DNA of 64,000 nucleotides from Dactylosporangium sp. AC04546 (GTDB taxonomy: Bacteria > Actinomycetota > Actinomycetes > Mycobacteriales > Micromonosporaceae): contig NZ_JAHYSG010000003.1 of assembly GCF_022095675.1 (NCBI RefSeq), positions 62,001 through 126,000 of the forward strand. Direction: 5' to 3'. The position numbers were made by a program, and so were the translations under genes. Shown in pieces: positions 51,022 to 59,462 of this stretch (position 1 is the stretch's first letter; each line of letters begins with the position of its first letter). The notes beneath the pieces were generated by a model, which saw only the letters and a list, made by a program, of their open reading frames with translations, was not told the origin of the DNA and did no database searches.

Positions 51022-52436
51022 TCCCGGCGATCCACCGGCGCGGCACGAACGTCGCCGGCCTTCTCCGGTACCTGTTCGGGCCAGGAAAGCGCGAAGAGCA
51101 CCGTAACCCTCGCCTGGTGGCTGCTTGGTCCGGATCGGGTCAGCTCACGTCATTGCAGCCGGCGAACCGCCATGATGTCGGACCACTCACCAGGCTGCTC
51201 GAACAGCCGGTACGGGCGGGCAGGAATCCGCCGCAGAAGCCGGTCTGGCATACCTCGGTGCGCAACCACGCGAAGGACCGGACTCTCACCGACGCCCAAT
51301 GGGCACACATCGCCGCCGAGATGGTGGCCGCCGTCGGCATCGCCCCGCACAACGATCCCGATGCCGTCCGATGGGTCGCGATCCGTCACGCGGAGGACCA
51401 CATCCACATCGTCGCCACGCTGGTACGACAGGACGGCGTCACCGTCTGGGCGTGGAACGAGCGCCTCAAGGCGCAGGCGGCGGCACGTGATCTCGAAGAA
51501 CGGTACGGGCTGTACAAGGTCGGTCCATCAGACCGCACCAGTCATCGCCGGCCTGGCGCAGCCGAGCGGAACAAGTCGGAGCGCCAAGGACTTTCGGTGA
51601 TTCCACGCAATCGACTCCGCCACGAGGTGCGCGGCGCCGCGGCAGCCGCCATCAGCGAAGCTGAGTTCTTCACGGCGCTACGGGCCGCAGGCGTGCTCGT
51701 CCGGCTCCGCCACAGCAACGCCGACCCGGACGAAGTCACCGGATACGCCGTCGGGCTTCCCGGCCACCACACCGCGGCCGGTGACACCATCTGGTACGGC
51801 GGTGGACGTCTCGCGCCGGATCTGACTCTGCCGCGGCTGCGCGGGCGATGGCGGAACGACACCGGTCCCCCGTCAGGCATACGACGACGCACCATGCCCG
51901 CTCGCCGTCGTGTCGACGCGTTTCTTCGGGCTGCAAGCGCGCTGCGACACGCCGCAGAGAAGCTCCCGACCGACGAAGCCACCGAGGACCCTTCGGCGCT
52001 GATCCAGTCCGCGGGCGACATTCTCACGCTGACCGCACGGGCCTTCGAAGGTCGCAATGGCGGGCCATTGACCGAGGCCGCTGAGGCGTTCGACCGTGCC
52101 GTCCGCGAACCCAACCGTCACCGTACGAGACGGAGCCGGCCGGCAGACGATCTTCGGTCCCTGTCTCGGCTCATTGCAGTGGCGGGACGGCTCACTGGCG
52201 ACCGCGACACCGCCGCCGCTCTCCATCTGGTGCTCCAGCTCTCCAGGTTCGCGGACAGCCTCGCTGACCTGCGTGAAGCCCAGCAGCGACTCCATCAGGC
52301 CCGCACAGCCCGCCAGACAGCTCAACAGCTGCGGACCATCGCGACGACGGGAACGGCACTGCCTCCAGCCGACGAGCATGCACCAGTGCAGGTGCCCGAT
52401 GCGGCGGCCAGAGCAAGACGTACACACATCACCTGA
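51018..52436 (+). CDS. MobA/VirD2-like relaxase
   Basis: 472 residues. The frame aligns with relaxases from residue 1: IPAIHRRGTNVAGLLRYLFG and FGPGKREEH. The only in-place start is CTG at 51018 (CTGA overlapping the mobC stop). No ATG, GTG or TTG fits that position, and the residues upstream are Arg-rich shadow. The metal-binding motif DHIHIVAT (H128, H130) and the preceding RHAED block mark the HUH nuclease. The C-terminal 250 residues are helical with conserved RLRHSNADPDEVTGYAVGLP and DTIWYGGGRLAPDLTLPRL. It would nick at oriT and lead the strand to the coupling protein. Confidence 0.85.
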   Translation: MIPAIHRRGTNVAGLLRYLFGPGKREEHRNPRLVAAWSGSGQLTSLQPANRHDVGPLTRLLEQPVRAGRNPPQKPVWHTSVRNHAKDRTLTDAQWAHIAAEMVAAVGIAPHNDPDAVRWVAIRHAEDHIHIVATLVRQDGVTVWAWNERLKAQAAARDLEERYGLYKVGPSDRTSHRRPGAAERNKSERQGLSVIPRNRLRHEVRGAAAAAISEAEFFTALRAAGVLVRLRHSNADPDEVTGYAVGLPGHHTAAGDTIWYGGGRLAPDLTLPRLRGRWRNDTGPPSGIRRRTMPARRRVDAFLRAASALRHAAEKLPTDEATEDPSALIQSAGDILTLTARAFEGRNGGPLTEAAEAFDRAVREPNRHRTRRSRPADDLRSLSRLIAVAGRLTGDRDTAAALHLVLQLSRFADSLADLREAQQRLHQARTARQTAQQLRTIATTGTALPPADEHAPVQVPDAAARARRTHIT

Positions 52437-52573
52437 GGATCCGTGCCACCGCCACCGCCAGCACGACATGACCCGCCGTAGCTCAGCACGAACCCGCAGC
52501 AGCCCTCTCGACAACCCGCAGCGCCAACAATCGAGCATCGGAACGCCCGGCGAGATCCGAAACGAGGGCCACC

Positions 52574-53077
52574 ATGTCCCACGCGCCCATCCGGACCACG
52601 TACTCGGTCCGAGCCACGTTCGACAATGACGTTGCCGAGACACGGCACGGCCTCAGCTCCGACGCCGCGACCGTCATGATGACGCGGGCGCCGGGCCTGC
52701 CGTTGGCACCACTCAGCGCACGCAGGCGACCCGGAGGCAGGTACTCGGTGGTGACAAGCGTCGACGCCGGCGGCCGACTCGCGGATCGGTCGCCGCTGCA
52801 ACTGCTGGGCTGGAAGCCACGCCTGCCAATCCGGACGACCGTAACAAACGACGTCGTGGTAATCGTTCCCTGCCCGGGTCAGACGGAACACGTCAGCAGT
52901 CAAGGACGCATCCGACTTAGCTCCTCGACGCGGCGCATCCTTGGCGTCGCCGAAGGCGACCGGCTCTTCGTGGTCGCGGCGGTCGACGACGATACGTTGA
53001 CGATCTACCCCATGTGGCTGCTGGACTCCATCGTTATGGAGTTCGATCGGCACGCCAGCGGACGGGGGCAATCATGA
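52574..53077 (+). CDS. AbrB/SpoVT-like regulator coupled to the integrase
   Basis: 167 residues from ATG 52574. The C-terminal 60 residues (SSQGRIRLSSSTRRILGVAE, GDRLFVVAAVDDDTLTIYPM) form a swapped-hairpin AbrB/SpoVT DNA-binding domain. The N-terminal 100 residues contain a second beta-rich segment without recognisable family. The stop overlaps the integrase start by 4 bases (ATGA), so translation is coupled, and it may control integrase expression or act as its excision factor. Confidence 0.7.
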   Translation: MSHAPIRTTYSVRATFDNDVAETRHGLSSDAATVMMTRAPGLPLAPLSARRRPGGRYSVVTSVDAGGRLADRSPLQLLGWKPRLPIRTTVTNDVVVIVPCPGQTEHVSSQGRIRLSSSTRRILGVAEGDRLFVVAAVDDDTLTIYPMWLLDSIVMEFDRHASGRGQS

Positions 53078-54123
53078 CCGCCGGTTCGCCGGATCCGGCG
53101 AACATCGACATCAACACCGTCCGCCTTCTACTGGAACACCTGGGAATCACCGCCGAAGTGTTGGCCGGTCAAACCGGGCGGACCGAGGTACCGACGTTCG
53201 ACGACTACATCGACCGCGTATCTGAAGCCGTCTCTGGCGGTACCCGTCGAGCGTATGCCAGCTACTGGAGGCGGATACGAGAAGCATGGGGTGGACGCCG
53301 CCTCCACGAGCCGACGCCGTTGGAGATCAAACAACTGGCCGAACGAATCAAGGGGCAGGCAGTCGTCAGGAGTAACTCCCGGGGCGGCAGGACCGCAGCC
53401 GAGAACCTCATCACCGCGCTACGGTGCATCTACAGGCACGCGGTCGCGGACGGGCATATCGCCGAGGACGCGAATCCGTCTCTCCGTGTTCCAAAGCCTC
53501 GACGGCTGGCGAGCACCCGGCGCGCGCTGTCCGACACGCAGCTTGCCGAACTTGTCGCGACAGCCGGCATGACCGGCAACGACCCCCAGCTGGACAGCCT
53601 CTTGTTGCGCTTGCACACCGAGACCGCGTGCCGCCGCGGCGGCGCCCTCGCGCTCCGCCCGATCGACCTCGACCGCACTCAGTGCCTGATTCGACTCCGG
53701 GAGAAGGGCGAGACCGTCCGATGGCAGCCGGTCTCCCCCACGCTGATGCACCACCTGATCGCCCATGGTGACGAACGCGGCGCGAACGGCGATGCACACA
53801 GCCAGCTGCTGCGCTACCGCAACGGCCAACCAGTCACCCGACGCCGCTACGACTATCTGTGGCAGCGGCTCGGCAAACACTTGCCCTGGGTGGCGACGCA
53901 GCAGGTCAGCACCCATTGGATCAGGTACACGACCCTGACCTGGGTCGAACGCCGCTTCGGCTACGCTGTCGCCCGCGCGTATGCCGGCCACAACGGCCGA
54001 TCCAACGCCGGGACTACGTCGACCTACGTCCGCGCAGACCTCAACGAGGTCGCTCAGGCGCTGGCACTACTGGCCGGCGAGGCGCATCCGCTTGAGACGA
54101 CCAACCAACTGAGGGTCGAGTAA
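53074..54123 (+). CDS. Tyrosine recombinase (site-specific integrase)
   Basis: 349 residues from the ATG overlapping the upstream stop; the upstream in-frame start is shadow. An N-terminal SAM-like core-binding domain (about 40-130, TFDDYIDRVSEAVSGGTRRA, NLITALRCIYRHAVADG) precedes the catalytic domain with R187/R188 in TACRRGGAL, H281-W-I-R284, H306 (AGHNG) and the nucleophile Y318 (TTSTYV). All residues needed for strand exchange are present. It is the right-most gene of the element, next to the decayed end of the CRISPR array. No intact core site is recognisable beside it. Confidence 0.9.
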   Translation: MTAGSPDPANIDINTVRLLLEHLGITAEVLAGQTGRTEVPTFDDYIDRVSEAVSGGTRRAYASYWRRIREAWGGRRLHEPTPLEIKQLAERIKGQAVVRSNSRGGRTAAENLITALRCIYRHAVADGHIAEDANPSLRVPKPRRLASTRRALSDTQLAELVATAGMTGNDPQLDSLLLRLHTETACRRGGALALRPIDLDRTQCLIRLREKGETVRWQPVSPTLMHHLIAHGDERGANGDAHSQLLRYRNGQPVTRRRYDYLWQRLGKHLPWVATQQVSTHWIRYTTLTWVERRFGYAVARAYAGHNGRSNAGTTSTYVRADLNEVAQALALLAGEAHPLETTNQLRVE

Positions 54124-54320
54124 TTCGGCGATCCAGATTCAAGCGCAGACCATCCAGCGGCAAACTCACCGACATCCCCTTTCAGTTGCTCCACCCGCCA
54201 ACTGGGGGACCACCGATCGTTCAGCATTCCGACCGTTTGCTGAACCCGGTGAGGCGGTCTGCCCCAAACGAGGGCTCGACGTCTTCAAGGGTGTCGCGCA
54301 CCATGCTTCTGTCGAGTCAC
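54124..54320. other. Gap between integrase and array with inverted repeats
   Basis: About 200 bases. GTTCAGCA (54219-54226) and TGCTGAAC (54238-54245) form a perfect 8-bp inverted repeat around TTCCGACCGTT, and CAGTTG/CAACTG (54183-54204) forms a smaller one. They could be the integrase terminator or arm-type sites of an attachment region. No match to the tRNA-Arg fragment at 16061 is seen here. Confidence 0.4.
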
Positions 54321-54766
54321 CGGTGAGGTGCGTTGCGCGGGGAGCGGGGCTGGACCAAACAACGGAGCTGCTGAGCTTCGAGGCCATCCCTGCGTGTGTG
54401 CGAGGAGCATAGCCAGCCACGGACGATGGCCGGGTCGGTGTGGGGACCATCCCCGCGCGCGGGATGACAGCTGCCCGAGGTCGCCGGTCAGCGTGGGCTG
54501 CGACCATCCCCGTGTGCGCGGGGAGCACTGCCCGTCCCTTTCTCGCCCGCCGCCTCGCAGAGGACCATCCCCGCGTGCGCGGGGAGCACCTGACCTCCCC
54601 GTGTGCCGCGCCCTCCGACCCCGGACCATCCCCGCGTGCGCGGGGAGCACACCGACGGACCCCGCCCGGAGCAGTGGGTGGCGGGACCATCCCCGCGTGC
54701 GCGGGGAGCACCTGCCCGCGGTCGTCCACCGCGAGATCGGACCATCCCCGCGTGCGCGGGGAGCAC

Positions 54767-54921
54767 GCGGGCACCGCCGGGTCCGGTCTGGTGAAGGCAG
54801 GACCATCCCCGCGTGCGCGGGGAGCACGCGGGCACCGCCGGGTCCGGTCTGGTGAAGGCAGGACCATCCCCGCGTGCGCGGGGAGCACGCGGGCACCGCC
54901 GGGTCCGGTCTGGTGAAGGCA
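54767..54921 (-). repeat. Triplicated spacer within the array
   Basis: The same 33-nt spacer (begins GCGGGCACCGCC, ends GGTGAAGGCA) occurs at 54767-54799, 54828-54860 and 54889-54921, separated by identical repeats. This is a tandem amplification of one spacer-repeat unit by slippage or unequal recombination. Confidence 0.95.
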
Positions 54922-56168
54922 GGACCATCCCCGCGTGCGCGGGGAGCACCGGTACAACCGGCCGGTCGACCTGGCCCTGGACGGACCATCCCCGCGTGCG
55001 CGGGGAGCACAGCGGGACGCCGAGCGCGTCACGAACGAGCACCGGACCATCCCCGCGTGCGCGGGGAGCACGACCCGCGCGCCGTGCGGGTTTCGGTGTA
55101 CTCCGGACCATCCCCGCGTGTGCGGGGAGCACTGCGCATCGTACTCGGGCAGGGTCAGCTCGCCCGGACCATCCCCGCGTGCGCGGGGAGCACGTTGTGC
55201 TCTGCGACCGGTGCGGAATGATGGGCGGACCATCCCCGCGTGGGCGGGGAGCACGGCGTGATGATCGTGACCCCCGCTGAGCGCCCGGGACCATCCCCGC
55301 GTGCGCGGGGAGCACGACCCGACCGTCCGCGCCCTGATCACGCTCCAAGGACCATCCCCGCGTGCGCGGGGAGCACAGCACGAGGTAAACGAGCTTGCCC
55401 GTGTTCGGCGGACCCTCCCCGCGTGCGCGGGGAGCACAGGTACGCGCCGGTGTTGTAGACGGTCCAGGGCGGACCATCCCCGCGTGCGCGGGGAGCACGG
55501 CGGGGGTTGGTCTGCGGGCCATGGCCGCTCCGGACCATCCCCGCGTGCGCGGGGAGCACTCGAGCACGTTGCGCCGCAGGCTGCGCTTGGTCGGACCATC
55601 CCCGCGTGCGCTGAGCACGCGCGGGCCAGCTGCTCGGAGTGGAGGCCGCCGGGACCATCCCCGCGTGCGCGGGGAGCACGGCGAGCAACTGTGTGGGGAT
55701 GCTGAGGATGGCGGACCATCCCCGCGTGCGCGGGGAGCACGTGGTGGCGCCAGTGAGCCAGCAGGGTGACGCGGGACCATCCCCGCGTGCGCGGGGAGCA
55801 CAGGAACGTCGCGTGTACGTGGTCCGTGTGCGGGGGACCATCCCCGCGTGCGCGGGGAGCACAGGCCGGCGCGGCGGGCGCAGCCCTCGTGCGACGGACC
55901 ATCCCCGCGTGCGCGGGGAGCACGCCGACCACCGGCTTGTTGTTGACGTCATCGAAGGACCATCCCCGCGTGCGCGGGGAGCACGTTCTGCAGAGGCAGG
56001 GCGCCCGGGAGGGTGCGGGACCATCCCCGCGTGCGCGGGGAGCACCACCAGGAAGACGGTCCAGGCGTATGCGCGGATCGGACCATCCCCGCGTGCGCGG
56101 GGAGCACATCCCCGAGACCGGCGGGCTCACCGTCGGCGACGGACCATCCCCGCGTGCGCGGGGAGCAC

Positions 56169-56201
56169 GGCCCGCTACCTATATCCGCAGGTAGCGGGCC
56201 T
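56169..56201 (-). other. Hairpin-forming spacer
   Basis: One 33-nt spacer is a perfect hairpin: GGCCCGCTACCT, an ATATCCGC loop, AGGTAGCGGGCC. The protospacer would be a 12-bp inverted repeat, such as a terminator, operator or replication hairpin in an invader. Confidence 0.9.
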
Positions 56202-56290
56202 GGACCATCCCCGCGTGCGCGGGGAGCACTTGCCGTCGACATCGACGTCGGCCCGCGCCGCCGGACCATCCCCGCGTGCGCGGGGAGCAC

Positions 56291-56776
56291 GTAGCCCAGG
56301 ACGTTGATCAGGTCGCCGAGACCGGACCATCCCCGCGTGCGCGGGGAGCACATCGTCTTGAGCCCGAACCGGGTCCCAATCTCGGGACCATCCCCGCGCG
56401 CGCGGGGAGCACAACGGGCCGACGAACTGGATCTCACCGCCGGGGGACCATCCCCGCGTGCGCGGGTAGCACGTAGCCCAGGACGTTGATCAGGTCGCCG
56501 AGACCGGACCATCCCCGCGTGCGCGGGGAGCACGAGTCCGGGCCCTCATCTCCGAACACGTAGGGCGGACCATCCCCGCGTGCGCGGGGAGCACATCACC
56601 TTGCCCTGCTTGGTCTGCAACGTTCCCGGACCATCCCCGCGTGCGCGGGGAGCACATCGTCTTGAGCCCGAACCGGGTCCCAATCTCGGGACCATCCCCG
56701 CGCGCGCGGGGAGCACAACGGGCCGACGAACTGGATCTCACCGCCGGGGGACCATCCCCGCGTGCGCGGGTAGCAC
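56291..56776 (-). repeat. Duplicated multi-spacer block with variant repeats
   Basis: Spacer A (GTAGCCCAGG...) is at 56291 and 56473, spacer B (ATCGTCTTGA...) at 56352 and 56656, and spacer C (AACGGGCCGA..., 32 nt) at 56413 and 56717. The repeat after B is the same variant both times (GCGCGCGCGG, 56385 and 56689), and the repeat after C is the same variant both times (GCGGGTAGCAC, 56445 and 56749). The order is A-B-C-A-X-Y-B-C, explained by duplication followed by loss of X and Y in one copy. Confidence 0.93.
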
Positions 56777-59041
56777 ATGCGGGTGGCCACTTCTGCGGCC
56801 CGGCGACCGGGACCATCCCCGCGTGCGCGGTGAGCACTACACCTGGAAGGAACCGTCGTCGGCGGCCGGCGGACCATCCCCGCGTGCGCGGGGAGCACCA
56901 GTACAGCGCGATCGTCGCGCTGGTCCAATCGGGACCATCCCCGCGTGCGCGGGGAGCACATCCCTGCGCCATGATCCTGCCTTCCTAGTAGGGACCATCC
57001 CCGCGTGCGCGGGGAGCACGGGTTGTACCAACCGTCCGTGCGCCTATCCCTGGGACCATCCCCGCGTGCGCGGGGAGCACGACACGTTCAACCTCACGTC
57101 GTTGACCTTCGCCGGACCATCCCCGCGTGCGCGGGGAGCACAGGACCCGCACCGGCTGGCCGCCGGTGCCGGTCGGACCATCCCCGCGTGCGCGGGGAGC
57201 ACCCAATGCCCCACCGGAGCCTCACGGCTACCCCACGGACCATCCCCGCGTGCGCGGGGAGCACGGCGTGGTGGCCGGTGCGCTCGCTGCCGCAGGGGGA
57301 CCATCCCCGCGTGCGCGGGGAGCACTGCAGCCACGCCAGCTGAGCCGGCGTCGACTTCGGACCATCCCCGCGTGCGCGGGGAGCACTCAACCCGTGAAGT
57401 CCAGATACTGCACGAACGGGGACCATCCCCGCGTGCGCGGGGACCACATCCGCCCCACAATCCGCCGCTGGCGGAGCGCAGGACCATCCCCGCGTGCGCG
57501 GGGAGCACAACCGCCGGAGTGCCGCGTCGGCGTCTCCGGTCGGACCATCCCCGCGTGCGCGGGGAGCACGTGCCGTTGATCAGCACGACGATGTTCTTGC
57601 CCGGACCATCCCCGCGTGCGCGGGGAGCACCTCGGCGCCGGTCTCACCGGCCCGTGGGTCGACGGACCATCCCCGCGTGCGCGGGGAGCACCGTAGCCAC
57701 TCGGTGGGCACCGCGTCGCGTGGCGGACCATCCCCGCGTGCGCGGGGAGCACGGCACCCACCTCGTGTCGGGCGTCGTGCCCTCGGGACCATCCCCGCGT
57801 GCGCGGGGAGCACGCAATCTCTGCCGAGAGTGCCTTACCGGCATCCGGACCATCCCCGCGTGCGCGGGGAGCACCCCCATGCGTCGGTCGGCCCGCCGTA
57901 GTACGGGGACCATCCCCGCGTGCGCGGGGAGCACGGCGTGCCTGGCAACGTCCGCATCGATGGCGGCGGACCATCCCCGCGTGCGCGGGGAGCACCGACG
58001 CCGTTCGAGGACTTCGACGGACCAGAGGGGACCATCCCCGCGTGCGCGGGGAGCACGAAGACACGCCGATCTACCGGGAGCTGACCGCGGGACCATCCCC
58101 GCGTGCGCGGGGAGCACCAGAGTGATGGAGATCCGTTTGCCTCGCCTCTGGGACCATCCCCGCGTGCGCGGGGAGCACGTCGGCCACGGCCCCGACGGCG
58201 CCGAGCGTGTGGGACCATCCCCGCGTGCGCGGGGAGCACATCGGTTTCGTGGTGGTCAACGTCGTCGCGGTGGGACCATCCCCGCGTGCGCGGGGAGCAC
58301 GGCTCCCGCAGCGGGACGACGGCGACGTTGCGCGGACCATCCCCGCGTGCGCGGGGAGCACGGCCGGGTGGGCTCGCTGGTGGAGCTCCTGGAGGGACCA
58401 TCCCCGCGTGCGCGGGGAGCACGTGCGGCGCTGGTCACCCGCCTTGGTGCCGGACGGACCATCCCCGCGTGCGCGGGGAGCACCTCGCGGCGTTCGGCTT
58501 CGAGACGATCGAGCAGGGACCATCCCCGCGTGCGCGGGGAGCACGATGCCAGTTCGTCGATACGTGCCCGCACGTACGTGCTCCCCGGACCATCCCCGCG
58601 TGCGCGGGGAGCACGTCACCACCGAACGGGTCGTGTCGGTCGAGCTGGGACCATCCCCGCGTGCGCGGGGAGCACTGGACCTCACGCCGGTTCGGCGGTG
58701 AGGGCGTGGGACCATCCCCGCGTGCGCGGGGAGCACGTGGGCCTGCGCGGCGGCGACCCGGTGCGCGTCGGACCATCCCCGCGTGCGCGGGGAGCACGCG
58801 GCGGCGCGGACCTTCGCGACCTCGGCGGCGGGACCATCCCCGCGTGCGCGGGGAGCACCATGGACGGGAAGTTAACCAGGGTGTGTCGCGGGGACCATCC
58901 CCGCGTGCGCGGGGAGCACGACCACCTGCGCCGCAGTGCCCATCCCCTACTCGGACCATCCCCGCGTGCGCGGGGAGCACCTGGTTGGGCGGGATGCCCG
59001 GCCCCACCGTCAGGGACCATCCCCGCGTGCGCGGGGAGCAC

Positions 59042-59075
59042 ACTTGTTGACCTGCGACGCGGAAGATCCAGTTCG
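59042..59075 (-). promoter_or_regulatory. CRISPR leader (very short)
   Basis: Only 34 bases separate the first repeat from the cas2 stop. They are less GC-rich than the repeats, and the AT-rich part (GAAATAGCGAACTGG on the minus strand) reaches into the cas2 3' end. The functional leader with its promoter and integration signals therefore probably overlaps the end of cas2. Confidence 0.6.
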
Positions 59076-59462
59076 CTATTTCTCTTCACTTGCTGTCGAC
59101 GATGATCCATGGGATCCACCGCGACGGCCGAAACGTCGACGGCGGGATGCCTTGCTCCAACCGGTGGGCATGGCGGCGTTGAAGATTGGTTGGCTGGGGC
59201 GTCGCATCAGTGTGATGCCGTCGAAGTCCTCTGGTGTCCAGTGGTGGTCGTGGCCGGCGAAGGAGAGTCGTTGTTCGCCGGGCTGTTGATAGACGATCAG
59301 TGCCCGTCCTGGGCCGGCCATGTCGACGACTCGCGCCCAGAGGCGGCGCCGCACGCGTGTGCTCACATGGCCGACGTACACGCCGGCTGAGATCTCCAGC
59401 AGCCATTGGGTGAGGTGGCCACGGAGGCCGGGCGGGCAGGCGGTGAGGATGATGACCGTCAT
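59076..59462 (-). CDS. cas2: Cas2e, CRISPR adaptation protein
   Basis: 128 residues. The first 90 (MTVIILTACPPGLRGHLTQW, GVYVGHVSTRVRRRLW, HDHHWTPEDFDGITLMRR) are a complete Cas2e ferredoxin fold. About 35 extra residues (basic RRRRFGRRGG and Ser-rich) extend it into the leader; most Cas2e proteins end near residue 95-100. It works with Cas1 as the spacer integrase. The start overlaps the cas1 stop by one base (TGATG). Confidence 0.95.
   Translation of the reverse strand: MTVIILTACPPGLRGHLTQWLLEISAGVYVGHVSTRVRRRLWARVVDMAGPGRALIVYQQPGEQRLSFAGHDHHWTPEDFDGITLMRRPSQPIFNAAMPTGWSKASRRRRFGRRGGSHGSSSTASEEK

Larger units (their letters stand above)
54321..59041 (-). CRISPR. Type I-E CRISPR array, 75 recognisable repeats plus three decayed ones
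   Basis: The repeat is 28 nt (plus strand begins GGACCATCCCCG and ends GCGGGGAGCAC; the transcript orientation is the complement, GTGCTCCCCGCG...GGTCC). The period is 61 with mostly 33-nt spacers. Recognisable repeats start at 54501, 54562, 54623 and so on to 59014. Decayed copies at 54444, 54382 and (only the last 14 bases) 54321 continue the phase, so the leader-distal end is on the left. Unusual spacers are 27 nt (54712-54738), 32 nt (56413, 56717, 56960), 34 nt (56046, 57203) and 42 nt (58545-58586). One repeat (55593) is 26 nt. The array is transcribed leftward in the same sense as the cas operon, with the leader at the right. Confidence 0.97.

Noticed and set aside
16061..54300. tRNA-Arg fragment as the attachment site of the integrase at 53074
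   Set aside because: The 43-base sequence is not found near the integrase, and its terminator side implies the element lies to its left.
56580..59105. Very long open frame (841 codons) through the CRISPR array, and similar ones on both strands from 54166
   Set aside because: They exist only because the GC-rich repeats lack stops; the translated 'repeats' are the CRISPR repeat read in rotating frames.
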